From: Cruorifilaria tuberocauda
Lineage: Eukaryota; Nematoda; Chromadorea; Rhabditida; Onchocercidae
DNA: 64,000 nucleotides
Reading direction: 5' to 3'
Assembly: GCA_013365365.1 (NCBI GenBank)
Contig: JABVXU010000011.1
Location: 248,001-312,000, forward strand
Under the pieces are notes generated by a model. That model was not told the DNA's origin, did no database searches, and saw nothing but the letters and a program-made list of their open reading frames with translations. Positions 53,052 through 64,000 of this stretch are shown in pieces (the first letter of the stretch is position 1; the number at the start of each line of letters is the position of its first letter). Position numbers and translations under genes: made by a program.

Positions 53052-54425
53052 TCATTAATTTGCCTTGCAAAAGATATAAATACGACCGGAAAAAAGCAGA
53101 AATATACAAGTAGCATTCTCTCTGATAATTCCATTCATCATGCAATTTTTTGTCAGAAAATGAAGGAAGTCTTTTAGAGTAGTGAAATTCCAAATACGAA
53201 GAAGCCGAGGTGTTCGATACAGTTGCCAGTCAATTATTCATTTCCCTCACAAAAGCTTCTCCCTCCTTTCCTCTTCTGTATTTTCTCCTCTTCGTTTCTC
53301 TCAGTGTTACATTTATGCTAACAAAAACTCCTTTTCAAGCAATATTTTTCATGCTTCAAACATACAAATACACAGGAAATTGTGAGAAAATACAGTCAGA
53401 AAGCGTTCGCAATTAAAAAATGAAATAGGTTGAAAATGTCGCCAATCAAGATACTAAAATGGCCTAAGGCTTCATTAAATGGAATGAGAATCAACTGACA
53501 GAAGCTTATACTATTCATAGATGTGAAGTGGAACCCACTCGTTTTTCGTGCCAACATGAAAAATTCAAGCCTCTTCTTTAATTTTTTCGAAATCTCCTTT
53601 TTTAAGCTGATCAAATTAAGTGTAATCTTCTATAGTAATTTCCTAATCACTCATAATTTCTAGTAATGGATAAATAATGAAGTGATTGATGAATAAAACC
53701 AAAATTAATTCATAAATAAAAACAGAAGCAAAATATGTAAAATCATAAGAAGAAAATGTAATGAATAAGAGTGATACATTAAACTGATAAAAAGATGAGA
53801 TATACAGTACGAACTGAAATGGTATCAGTCATGAAATGATTAAATTAATGGCTGCTATCAAGTCGTTATTATTTTGATGAAAGTGATAAAATAGGATTTT
53901 GCGCTTTTGTGAAAAAAGATTTTTCTCATCAAAATAAAATTTTCTAGCAAAAAAAGAAACGAAAAGTTGTATTTAAAAAGTTCTTTGAAATCGTAAAATT
54001 CATTGTACATGATAAATTATTGTTGGAAAGCCTTCGAAAACTGTCTTTTGATGATGTTTCTTCGGGTATGTGCAAACGATTTATTTGAAAAAAGATAAGT
54101 AATAATTATGATATTCATAATATTTCGATTTTAATTATTCAAACTTCACGTAAGAAATTTGTAAAACGATAGCCTATTCGTAATGTTTTGAAAGCCGGAA
54201 TTTTTTCAAGATTTGAATGACTTTTTCGTGGAAATGCGAGCTGATAGTAAGCATAACTATCAACGTACGTCACATATATACGTGACAACATTGAATTATT
54301 TAGCAAAGCAGTCAAACAAAATAAAATCGATTTGATTGGCGTTGTTGACCAATGCAAGTTAAAAACGCAATGAAAAAATGGGAATAATGGATTGAGGGGT
54401 TGTAGGGGAATGGAGGAGAAGAGCG

Positions 54426-54458
54426 GGAGTTGGACATGAGCGCCCGTTCAATAACTCC
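54426..54458. other. Small GC-rich hairpin
   Basis: GGAGTT at 54426-54431 pairs with AACTCC at 54453-54458, and the inner GGAC/GTTC can extend the stem. It sits in a ~90-base stretch noticeably richer in G+C than its surroundings. It does not fit a tRNA. Confidence 0.3.
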
Positions 54459-57400
54459 GTCAGGGGATTCAAAATCATTTCAACTTTTGCCTTTCTTTAA
54501 AAATAAAAGTGTAAAAGATATCAGAGAATTTTTTAAACGGTAACAGTTTGATAAGCGGTAACATCTCAGCAAATTTCATTTCAAACTTTAAGCATGCAAA
54601 TCGCTGCTATAATTGGAATGCAAATATTATCAATGTAATCAACGTTGTCACTTGTCATTGTGGTATGAGCAGACGATAGCATTTCGGTATGTTAACATAA
54701 CCAACACAAAACACAAGAAATAGAGTTTTAAGAATACGGCCGCAACTTTGAAAAATTTTGAAATAAAAGAATTTCGGAAATTCGAAAATCCAATAAAAAA
54801 TTCTTATCATAGCATGAATTGTCGTTCTTATGCAATATTTATTCTTTCGATACTACTGTCACTCATTGATAACTTGTGTGATAAATTGAATAATGTCTTT
54901 TATCAGTAATACTTTGATCAATTCGTTTCAAATTCTCTCTCAACTGATCAGTGATATCGTCACATTTCCTTTTACGTCAAAAAAAGAAGCGAATGGATGA
55001 ATTCATTTGAATGAAAATGGCAAATTAAATAGCATATAATCCTTTGCCGACAATATCTTTACAAATCTAATCAATCAAGTGGCAATATCACTCAAAAAAG
55101 TATTGCAAACTTTCATTGAGAGGGAAAAAGAAAGATGGAAATAAAAGGAGAAGAAGCATTACAGCCAAACAAAAGCTTCAAAGTAACGATGATCGATTTA
55201 GCACTTTTTGCTGTTAAGCAACTGATGTATTGCTATTGGAATGAAAAAAATGGAACTGAGTGAAATGTGACTAAAAATTCTCTAATATTACTTCCATTAA
55301 TAATAATACTATGCGAACAATTCGAAAGTTTTCATAAATTTCAAAGTAGATGAGCGAAATTCGATCATTTTCATTTATTTTAGCATAAATTTAATATGGA
55401 AATTTGAGGTATTATTTAATGTTCCTTATAAATACTATCTCTTCCAATCAGTGGTAAAAGCAAAAATTGAGAAAAGAAAATTCTGATATTTGTTGATACA
55501 GCGAATTTTCGAACAGAAAATTGTCTGGAAGTAAGAAAAATTAATTAATTAATTACAAGACGTAAACAGAAATATGACTGGTATATCATTATTGGATTTT
55601 TTGCAAAGATAGGACAGAGAATTGCAAATGTTTAAATTAAAGATAACCTAGAAGAGCATAGTTAGCAAATATTTGTGCTTGCAAAGGATGTAATGTCTAG
55701 ACGATATACCGGTAAACAGTATCTCGAGAACAGTTGATCGATGCGTGATTGCTATCGGAGAGTGAAATATACAAACAATATTTGCATTAGAAAGTAATTT
55801 CTATGTCTATACTAATTGATTTTGCTGACAGCCTTTCTTCCCTTTTTATTAGACTTATTTTCTCTAATTTGAATTGAAATGAAATGCAGCAAATTTATAA
55901 ATGGCTGTTTTCATAAAAATAATTGACATTATATAATTTGAATGTGTAATAATTTTAAGGCTAATAAAAACTGCAATATAATTTCAAAATGAAATCGATC
56001 TTTCAAAATTTCGCAAATATTTTATGGCAACCGAATTTAGTAATGGTAGTTCTTTTTAGCTAAATGCCTTTGTTTCTTGGATAAAGTTAAAGTTTTTCTG
56101 TACTTTCTGTCCATTTTTCTTTGCGATTTCGGATTGTTTCATTTGATTGCACCTTTTTCAAATGTTTGATTTTCAGCTAACTCATTTAATTTCATAAATT
56201 ATTTTTATTACCATTTCAAGTGTGATATAAATTACTTAACAATGTTTTAAGTGATATCGATATAATACTTAATAAATTTATAATGAACAATTCTCTATTT
56301 CATCATACGCTGAAAAAACTCTACGTGGAAGAAAATTCCGTGAGACCAAGGAAATTTAACTTTTGCTATCATTTCTATTTTACAATAGTCCATTCATTGA
56401 TCATTTAGAGAAAAATATTTTCTGAAATAATTCCTTAGAAACAAAAATATTTACGGTAAAGATATTAAGTTAACTAAAAAATTTCAATAAATTTTATTTC
56501 TCTGTCATTCATTTTACACTATTCCGAAAATGATATTTTGCTTCAGGCAAATTTTGAGAAAGAAGCATTCTCACTTAACTTTTCCTTCTATCTTATTGTT
56601 TATTACTTGTAAGTTCAACAAACATTTGATCTGTCCGTTGAATTTGTGAGAGGCAAGTTTTAAATGAATTTGTTATTTTAAATGAAACAGAAATGATGAA
56701 TTTCCGTCAAGTACTTCAGCGGAGAGAAGAAAGATTATTAAAACAAGAAAAAGATCGATAAAATGAAAGCAAAATTTTTGGAGAGCAAATTTTTTTGGTA
56801 GTAAATTTGAAGCGCGATTATCATGGCTTATGATGAAATTCATAAATTTACTTAATTAAAAATTAGCTTAAGATTTATTCTACAAATTATCGGTACTTCT
56901 TTTACATTCCTTGGAAAATTTAAAACATATTTTCGACAAATAATTTGAACGAAGAATTGAAAAGCCTTGGAAGGAGAATTCAAAAAATGCAAAAGGGAAA
57001 CTGACGCAAATTTGACACAACGTGGTCGTGACGTCCATTGTTTTCCTTTTTCTTTTGGAAGAGGAGAGGAAAGAAGTAAGCGCAGGAAATTTTCAACAAT
57101 TCTCGCTTAAATAAGCAATATTTTCATGTTAATTTTTCATCCATTCCTTTATTCCCAATTAAATTTCACACCTGAAAAGCATAAAATTTCATTCGAAATA
57201 ATTCATTAAAAAAAACAAAATGTATTAAAAGTATAGAATAAATCTCGAATAAATACACAACACAATGATTACTCTTAACAGTGACACAATTATTGCTGAA
57301 TTGTTCACTTCCGAATTTCTTCAATAATTTCATATTATAAAACGGCAATGAAATTAATTCTTGATAGTCACATACTACTATAATCCTTTTTTGTTTGTTT

Positions 57401-58807
57401 CAATTCTCAAAGCCAAATGGATTGATTAGATATTACTTTGCATTTTGTGCATTTCTCTTTGCACAATTTTGCAATTTTGAAAAGAATTTGGACAATTTGC
57501 ATAGAAAGTTTCAAAATATCAAATGTTAATAAGAATTTTAGCACGGTCACTTCTCTTGTGAGCTAAAGAAAAGAATTAATTAATGCGGATCTCATTGCAA
57601 GTAATGTAAATCCTTTATATATAGAAAGTTAAGCTTAAAGTTTTTTGTAGAAGCAAGCTTTCAACACTCTAATCTTAATGACTGGAGTTCGCCAACACAA
57701 CATATTGTCTTACCATCAATCTTCTTATCAAATTTGATAAAATTTTGTTTATTCGTCTTCCTTACACTGCTATTTATGCTCTTTATTGTTTTGCTATTAC
57801 GTATGAACTAGAAGAGATTACCCAAAAATTTTAATTTCCAAATACTGGAGGGGCATTCATTAACATCTGATCGTATAAAGAAGGATAAATTGTGATTTAT
57901 TGATGGGAAGAGTTGTTCTCTTTTATTATTTCCACAATAGTGACAAAACATGTTCAAGAGAATAATATCTTTAATTAATGAATTAAAATATTTTCATCAA
58001 TCGGCAATTTTTATTGATCCTTCAGTGATTCTAATCATTAGTTAGCAATCCTGGACATATGGCAATATCTCACCTAGCAAAAATCTAATAGCTTCATTAC
58101 TTAAAATAACAACGAAAACTTCATAGCTCTATTTTATACATTTGAAACGAGTTTAATTCTCTTACACATTCGAAATCAATTTTATGTCATAACTGTGTTA
58201 CTTGTACGCATCCGAAATGATACAGTTCCAGTCTTCATAAATAGAAAGTGAAATTAAGTAAAGACTTCACAGCTACATTGAAACATGGATTCTGAAGGGA
58301 ATAAAAGTATAGCTGAAGAAAAGAAAAGGAAGTGATGAAAGAAAAACATATTTCCATTTTATCCGTCTTTCGAAAAAGAATTTAAAAAAACATGAGAGCA
58401 GTTTCGGTTTGGTCTTATTAAACCAGCAATCAATCTACCCATTAAATGAGATAATGCAACCCGTTTTTCGAATTATTTCTTTTTTATTTCTCTCTTAACT
58501 ATCTTTCTGCTTGATTTCTCATTTTATGATAGTTATGGCACTAAAATACCGGAAACTCTTCCTCCCTTCCATTGATAAATAATTGAAAATATTAGCTTAT
58601 TAGCTAGTTCCACTCATTTGAGTTGAGCGAATGTCGTCGTCTAAAAGTATCTTACGGATGCGTAAACATTTGCAATCTTTCTTTTTCATTCTGCTTTTAA
58701 TCTTCTTGCTTAATTTAATTTAGCTTAATTTAATTTGATACCGATGACAGATGGAAATAAATTATAAACAAATTTTATTTTATTATTGTATCACAAAATG
58801 AAGAAAT

Positions 58808-59578
58808 TTTAGAAGTTTTCTTCACTTATATTTAGTAATAAATACCTTATTCTTGAACATTTCATAATGCTTCATTGCTAATTGCAATGAAGAGGGAAAA
58901 GCTTGGCTTAACAAGTTCAAATTTCCTTGAATAATTTACTGAGTCATCAATGTTATCAATAAAACCAAACTCAATTTAAAAGTAATTGATGAAAATTGTA
59001 GTATTCGTTTCATTTGCAAATTGGCAAAGACTGAGGTGAAAAATAAACATGAAATCAATTGAAATTAAACTTGCAAAAATTACTTGCTGTTTTCATTGGT
59101 GGCGAATTATTTGCATTTCACTAAAGAAAAAGCGAAAGGTACTGATAATCGATTAAACGCTATAATTTTATATTCGAATAACTAGACAGGCTAATGCGAT
59201 AATAATTGAATCAAACAAATAACAATTAAAAGATTCCATCATTCTACAAATTTGTAAACTGAATTATTTTACAATCTTGAATTTCTCAACAGTATCAGAC
59301 GTTAATTTGAATCGATGCACTTAATAGAGAAATGGAAATTAATTTGAAAAGGCTAGAAAGTCGACTATTCAGATGGAAGAACTACTTAGAAGCTTGAGAC
59401 TGATGATGTCTTCTCTTAGGACACTGAAGGGATGTTGAACAGATATCTCTGGAAATTTAAAATAATGATAAAGTTCGCGAGTCTTCAAATCGAACTGAAG
59501 CGTTTAACTTTAGAAGTTTTCTTCACTTATATTTAGTAATAAATAACCTATTCTTGAACATTTCATAATGGTTCATTG
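58808..59578 (+). repeat. Direct repeat of a ~69-base unit (58808-58876 and 59509-59578)
   Basis: Both copies read TTTAGAAGTTTTCTTCACTT onward and end near TTCATAATGSTTCATTG, with only a few differences. They lie about 700 bases apart in the same orientation and have no coding content. Confidence 0.85.
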
Positions 59579-62500
59579 AATTTTTACCGGCCATTCATTC
59601 AGAACGATTACAAATCTTGTAGCATTATTTTTCTCTGTGTTTTTTGAATTTTCAAGGTAAATCTAAAATCAATTCATGGATATATTCCATCTCATTGAAA
59701 TCACTGCTGAATGATTTTGAAATAGGCAATGATCTCCAAGAAAATTTGAAAAAGAAAGGATAAAAAATAGTTTTAAAATCTGAAAAACACAGTTCATCTG
59801 TAATTAACTATCTTCGCAACTTTAAAATAAATTTAATCTGAACCGCACGAAATTTAAAGCTTCAATCATTCAATTAACTTTTTTGAGGACTTCATTGATA
59901 CAGCTTAAAACAGCCATATATATTTCGCTGAAATATTGTAAGCTTTACAAAAGTAATTATCGATTAATTGAAAGATGCTCAATGAACAAAAACTTTCCGA
60001 TAAATTTTTTTAAATAAGTTTGAATGTATTCCTGATGAAATTCCAGCAAAAGTTTGTTTTTCAAATAAACCAGCACGAGATTTCAAAATGGCAGCCTTTC
60101 AAAGAATCTTCGTAAGATTTCAATGACTCGTCATCGTCAGCAATCGTAAATGACGAGCATATTCTTAACAGCAAAATGATATATTCCAAATTGTTCAAAA
60201 TCGAACAGCGAACAAATTCTGCTGCCAATTATTATCAAAAGTAATATCGAAAATTCAGAAATATTGAGTAGCATTGAGTCTATCAGAGAAAATCAATTAA
60301 CGATAGAGTAATTCCGTAAATTAAATTAGCTTACCGAAATAATCAGCGTTGTTCCTCGTTGAAATATTTTAGTTGTAAATTCCAGTTCCACAAAATTTTC
60401 AATTCCAGTTTACTAATGTATTTTTCTTCGATCGTCATTTTATGTGGTATTTAATTTAAGAAAATGCGTCAGAAATAATTATTATGCGAAGAAAAAAAAG
60501 AACATAAGATGAATAATGGAACAATTTAATTGTGATAACTCTTTTAAAGTATTTACTTCATCAAATTTGATTCAATCCAACGATTAGAACGAACTGCAAT
60601 GTTTTGGGTTAGGAAACGAAGAGAAATTCTTGTAAACCCAAGGAGAGATAGGAAATGAACGAATTTGATGTACACCGTAGGTATCGCAAGAATGCAAACC
60701 GGAACTTACAACATAATGACATGCAGCATCGGTGAAGTATGTAATTTCTAGTAATCTCTGGCATTAAAAAAATTTTTCATGTTCTAAAATTTCAAATGAA
60801 AAAGATTAGAGGTAATTAATTGGCCACAATTTATGCCTGGCTGCCTAAATAAAACTTTCTTACTTTTAATTATATCAAAAAAAGCTGGAAAATTAAGTGA
60901 AACCGGAATTGAATAACTATAAAATTTCGTATTGCGCACCTGAATGTCCTCTTGTCGACTAATTAATAGATTTATTAACATTTTCTCTACCTGAATTTTG
61001 AGAAAGATTTGTTTCATAATTAACGCAGGCATAAATTTATTTAACAGAATAATAAAAGTGTCTTCTAATAATATAATTTATTATAATAAAAATCTTTCTC
61101 TTCCCTCTCCTTTTTCACATACCCTCTTTTCCTCAATATTATTAATTGAAAACTGATATGACCCAATTTTTCAATGTTAAGAAAAATTATTAGTGTAAAT
61201 AGGGAAAATTCAGGTCATTTTTTATAAATTCACCCCCCTAAAAGAAATTTTTTCATTCCAAAAAACTATTAAATATTAACTGAAGCAACTGAAAGAATGA
61301 ACTTTCTTTTCTTCCATCGAAATGACAAACCAATTAACTAATTAACCAATTGACTAAATAAGTGAAGGAAAAAACATAATCAAAGGTTAAATTCCTTGCA
61401 AAAAGTTTATTATACTTCAATCCTTCAAAGCTGATCCTTGAATTCAGTTAAAAGAAGATACCTATAAAACTTTCTTTATCACGCCAAATGGGGAATTAGG
61501 TGATTCTAGGCATTAGATAAATTGGAAATGTTGCTACCTTGCTGCGCTTTCCAATTTTTTTAGCAAAAAACGCCAAATTTGGTTTTTATAATTTTGACTG
61601 ATTTAAAAGTTGTTTGATTGATTCTCAAAACGATGATATGAGATCGAGTCAAATAAAAAAGCAATCAAACGCGTGAAAAAGAAAGATGAGTACGTTTTAA
61701 GCGGAAGCAGTAACTAAATTTTGACAAAAATAATGCTCTTATAAGAAGATAATGAACAAGCAAACTAATTTCAGTAACTTTGATGAAGAGGCAACCAAAA
61801 TGATGCTAACATATCGAGAACTCTCTCTCTGTTAAACTCTTCATCATGAAATTTGAATAGCGCCAGATCTTCATCACCCATAACGTTTCTTAACTTGTGC
61901 TTTTTTCATTGTCATATCATACTTCAATTTCGATAAATATCTAATATATAGAAATAGGCAGCTAAAACTAGTCAATACGATGAAATATCAAGTAATAAAT
62001 GGAAGAAAGACGAAATTTCCCTTCCGATGACATATTATCAGTGATTTAACTACATTTAAATGTCTCATAATTTACCCAAGAATGAAAAGGAAGTCTTTTC
62101 GATTTTACTTTTACTTCCGATTTCAATTCTATGTATTTTCTTTGGTGGGAATTTCAAAATTTCAAAATGTTATCATCTTGCTTTCTCCTATCTGCAGTCT
62201 TTACTGTAAGTATTATTATCTGATCATGCGTCAAAAAACAATTATTGGAAGTTTGATTTTAAATAAAATTGAAAAAAAAACACAATTCATAGAAGTAATA
62301 TGCATTCAAATTAAATAATTATAAAATAAATAAATATGAAATATGCTGAAATTTCATAAATAAATCATTCAAAGAAATCAAATAAAAATGAAATTAAATA
62401 AGCTTTCATCTTTTCTTTCCGTGAGATGGGAATATGAGAAAAGAAAAAAAACAGATAGAAATGAATTCATTTGTTAATATCGACTTTTACCTCATTTTAA

Positions 62501-62683
62501 TTTTAAATACGTACGAAGGAGATTTTTCCGTTCACTATAATTATTATTAACCTAAAATTTCATTAAAACCATAAATTGAACTTTTGAAATCGAAATTTCA
62601 TATTCATATATTAGAGAAAATAAATCGCTATTATATCGGTATGCTTTATGTAACATACCTTCTAAATTCCCGTGTTTGTCAAT

Positions 62684-62728
62684 ACGCGTGCGAGTGCGTG
62701 TGCGTGTATGTGCGTGTATGTGTGTCTC
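62684..62728. repeat. GT-rich imperfect repeat
   Basis: Alternating GTGCGT, GTATGT and GTGTGT units. Direct reading. Confidence 0.85.
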
Positions 62729-63056
62729 AAGTTGACTGAAGGTTAACGACCGATTGATATAACAGTTTTTAAAATGATGATATTTGCTTTGAAGAATGGA
62801 CCAGAAAAAACTCAATGAAAAGACAGTTGTCCTGATTTGAGAATAGGAAATTTTATTTTTTCAAAATATCCAAGCGATAACACATAAACAACAAATAAAA
62901 TAAAAATTTTTATTCCCTAAATTATTTCATTAGTAATCAAGTTCTTTCAATTACTAATATTTTATTGAGCATTGCTTTATCAAAATCCCATATGATGTAA
63001 TGTCAAATTCACAGATTGGATATTATGAACTTTCCTTTTAAATTTTAAATTAATAA

Positions 63057-63132
63057 CAATGTATTACTAAAACATTGTTCACATAGCAATAAGTCAATGT
63101 ATTACTAAAACATTGTTCACATAGCAATAAGT
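63057..63132 (+). repeat. 38-base perfect tandem duplication
   Basis: 63057-63094 and 63095-63132 are identical (start CAATGTATTACTAAAACATT). Confidence 0.95.
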
Positions 63133-64000
63133 CAAATTAACTAGTAATTAATACATTGGTGGCTTCAGCAATATATTGTAGCTTATGGATAAGCGAATCT
63201 TGTATTGGCTATACTGCTCCTATCAAAAATTTATGATTTGTAAAAAAGTGAAGCAAAAAGTACTATTTTAATTGTTAAAAAGAAGTTTTGGGAAAGTGAT
63301 AATATTAGGATAAATATTTTTTAATATCATCAAGATTTTTCAGAAACTACAGATCTAGCCACTAGCTTATCGATATCAATACAATATATTTTCATCGTTC
63401 AATATCGTCAAATTATCTTAATTTCATCAATTCCTCATCAAATCATTAGTAGTACCATCCTAATGTCTGACACAAACCATTATCAAATCAATATTTTTTC
63501 CTTGTATAATCTTGCCTTTCCGAAAGTCTGTCTTTATCGTGATGAATCATTTTAGGGGAAGTAGTATCCAATGTTCCGTTAAAAGGTATATAATTCGTTA
63601 GATGACCCTGTGACTTCCCCAATGTTGAAAAAACTGAAATACCACTGAAATGTCACAAAAAAACATTCAAATAACTCTCAAAGAACTATCCCAACAATTT
63701 GCATAATCGCAATTTAATTAACAATACTTTTAGGGAATGACACGCACAGTTCATTAATCACAATTTCATATCCATCAATATTCGTTTGAAAGGAGAGGAA
63801 ACTAACCTCTCGATCGAATAAATTAAACAATAATTAAATCAACAGTACTGAAAAACAGAAATTTGCTTCGCACAGATAAAAAATGAAGAAGGCAGTGACC
63901 TAATTTCCTTTACCAGAAAACCTGAACGAATTGTTATTTATTATTTCTTTTCTTAATTAGTCCGTTTCTTTCTTGTATCTAATTAATAAAATGAATTAAA

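Larger units (their letters stand above)
46800..64000. other. 17-kb AT-rich region with no supported gene
   Basis: Both strands were read. Open frames here are short, biased in composition, and lack paired splice sites with matching phase. Contents worth naming are listed separately: a CT microsatellite, an inverted repeat, GGAAC repeats, a GC-rich hairpin, a duplicated unit and a 38-bp tandem duplication. It may be intergenic DNA or a large intron of a gene outside the window. Confidence 0.5.

Noticed and set aside
52867..53058. 63-codon plus-strand frame
   Set aside because: It is kept open largely by the GGAAC repeat clusters.

Overview
The window looks like nuclear DNA of a nematode, most likely a spirurid or filarial (clade III) worm. 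The sequence is about 70% A+T. Genes are split into many short exons with compact GT...AG introns. The recognisable proteins are metazoan: Sec61 gamma, animal-type phosphomevalonate kinase, a GnRH/AKH-like receptor, a Kunitz protein and a thrombospondin type 1 protein. Several 5' exons start within a few bases of a splice acceptor, as expected for spliced-leader trans-splicing. No tRNA, rRNA, CRISPR array, phage or transposase gene was found. Exon limits below come from manual splice-phase bookkeeping: every listed junction keeps the reading frame unless stated otherwise. No transcript evidence was available.

Layout. (1) 65-4911 (+): 3' part of a gene with two TSP1 domains separated by a long Ser/Thr/Gln-rich region. 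(2) 5463-8293 (-): 3' part of an unrecognised gene, possibly ending in a membrane anchor. (3) 8294-12570: no firm gene. (4) 12571-13450 (-) phosphomevalonate kinase and 14221-14713 (-) SEC61G, in tandem, with an apparent non-coding leader exon at 13537-13618 between them. (5) 14726-19262: no firm gene, simple repeats. (6) 19263-22018 (+): a secreted-type protein with one divergent Kunitz domain. (7) 23459-28871 (-): eight exons of a GnRH/AKH-receptor-like seven-helix GPCR. (8) 29196-29416 (-): last exon of an unidentified gene. (9) 35811-46795 (-): seventeen exons coding for a predicted 1785-residue protein, made of beta-solenoid-like repeats interrupted by an ankyrin-like segment. About 1029 residues come from a single 3.1-kb exon. 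(10) 46800-64000: 17 kb with no supported gene, holding microsatellites, a near-perfect 32-bp-arm inverted repeat, a 38-bp tandem duplication and a duplicated ~69-bp unit.

The genes do not form one pathway. The SEC61G-PMVK pair is the only plausible co-transcribed unit. The most unusual item is the giant ankyrin plus beta-solenoid-like gene.
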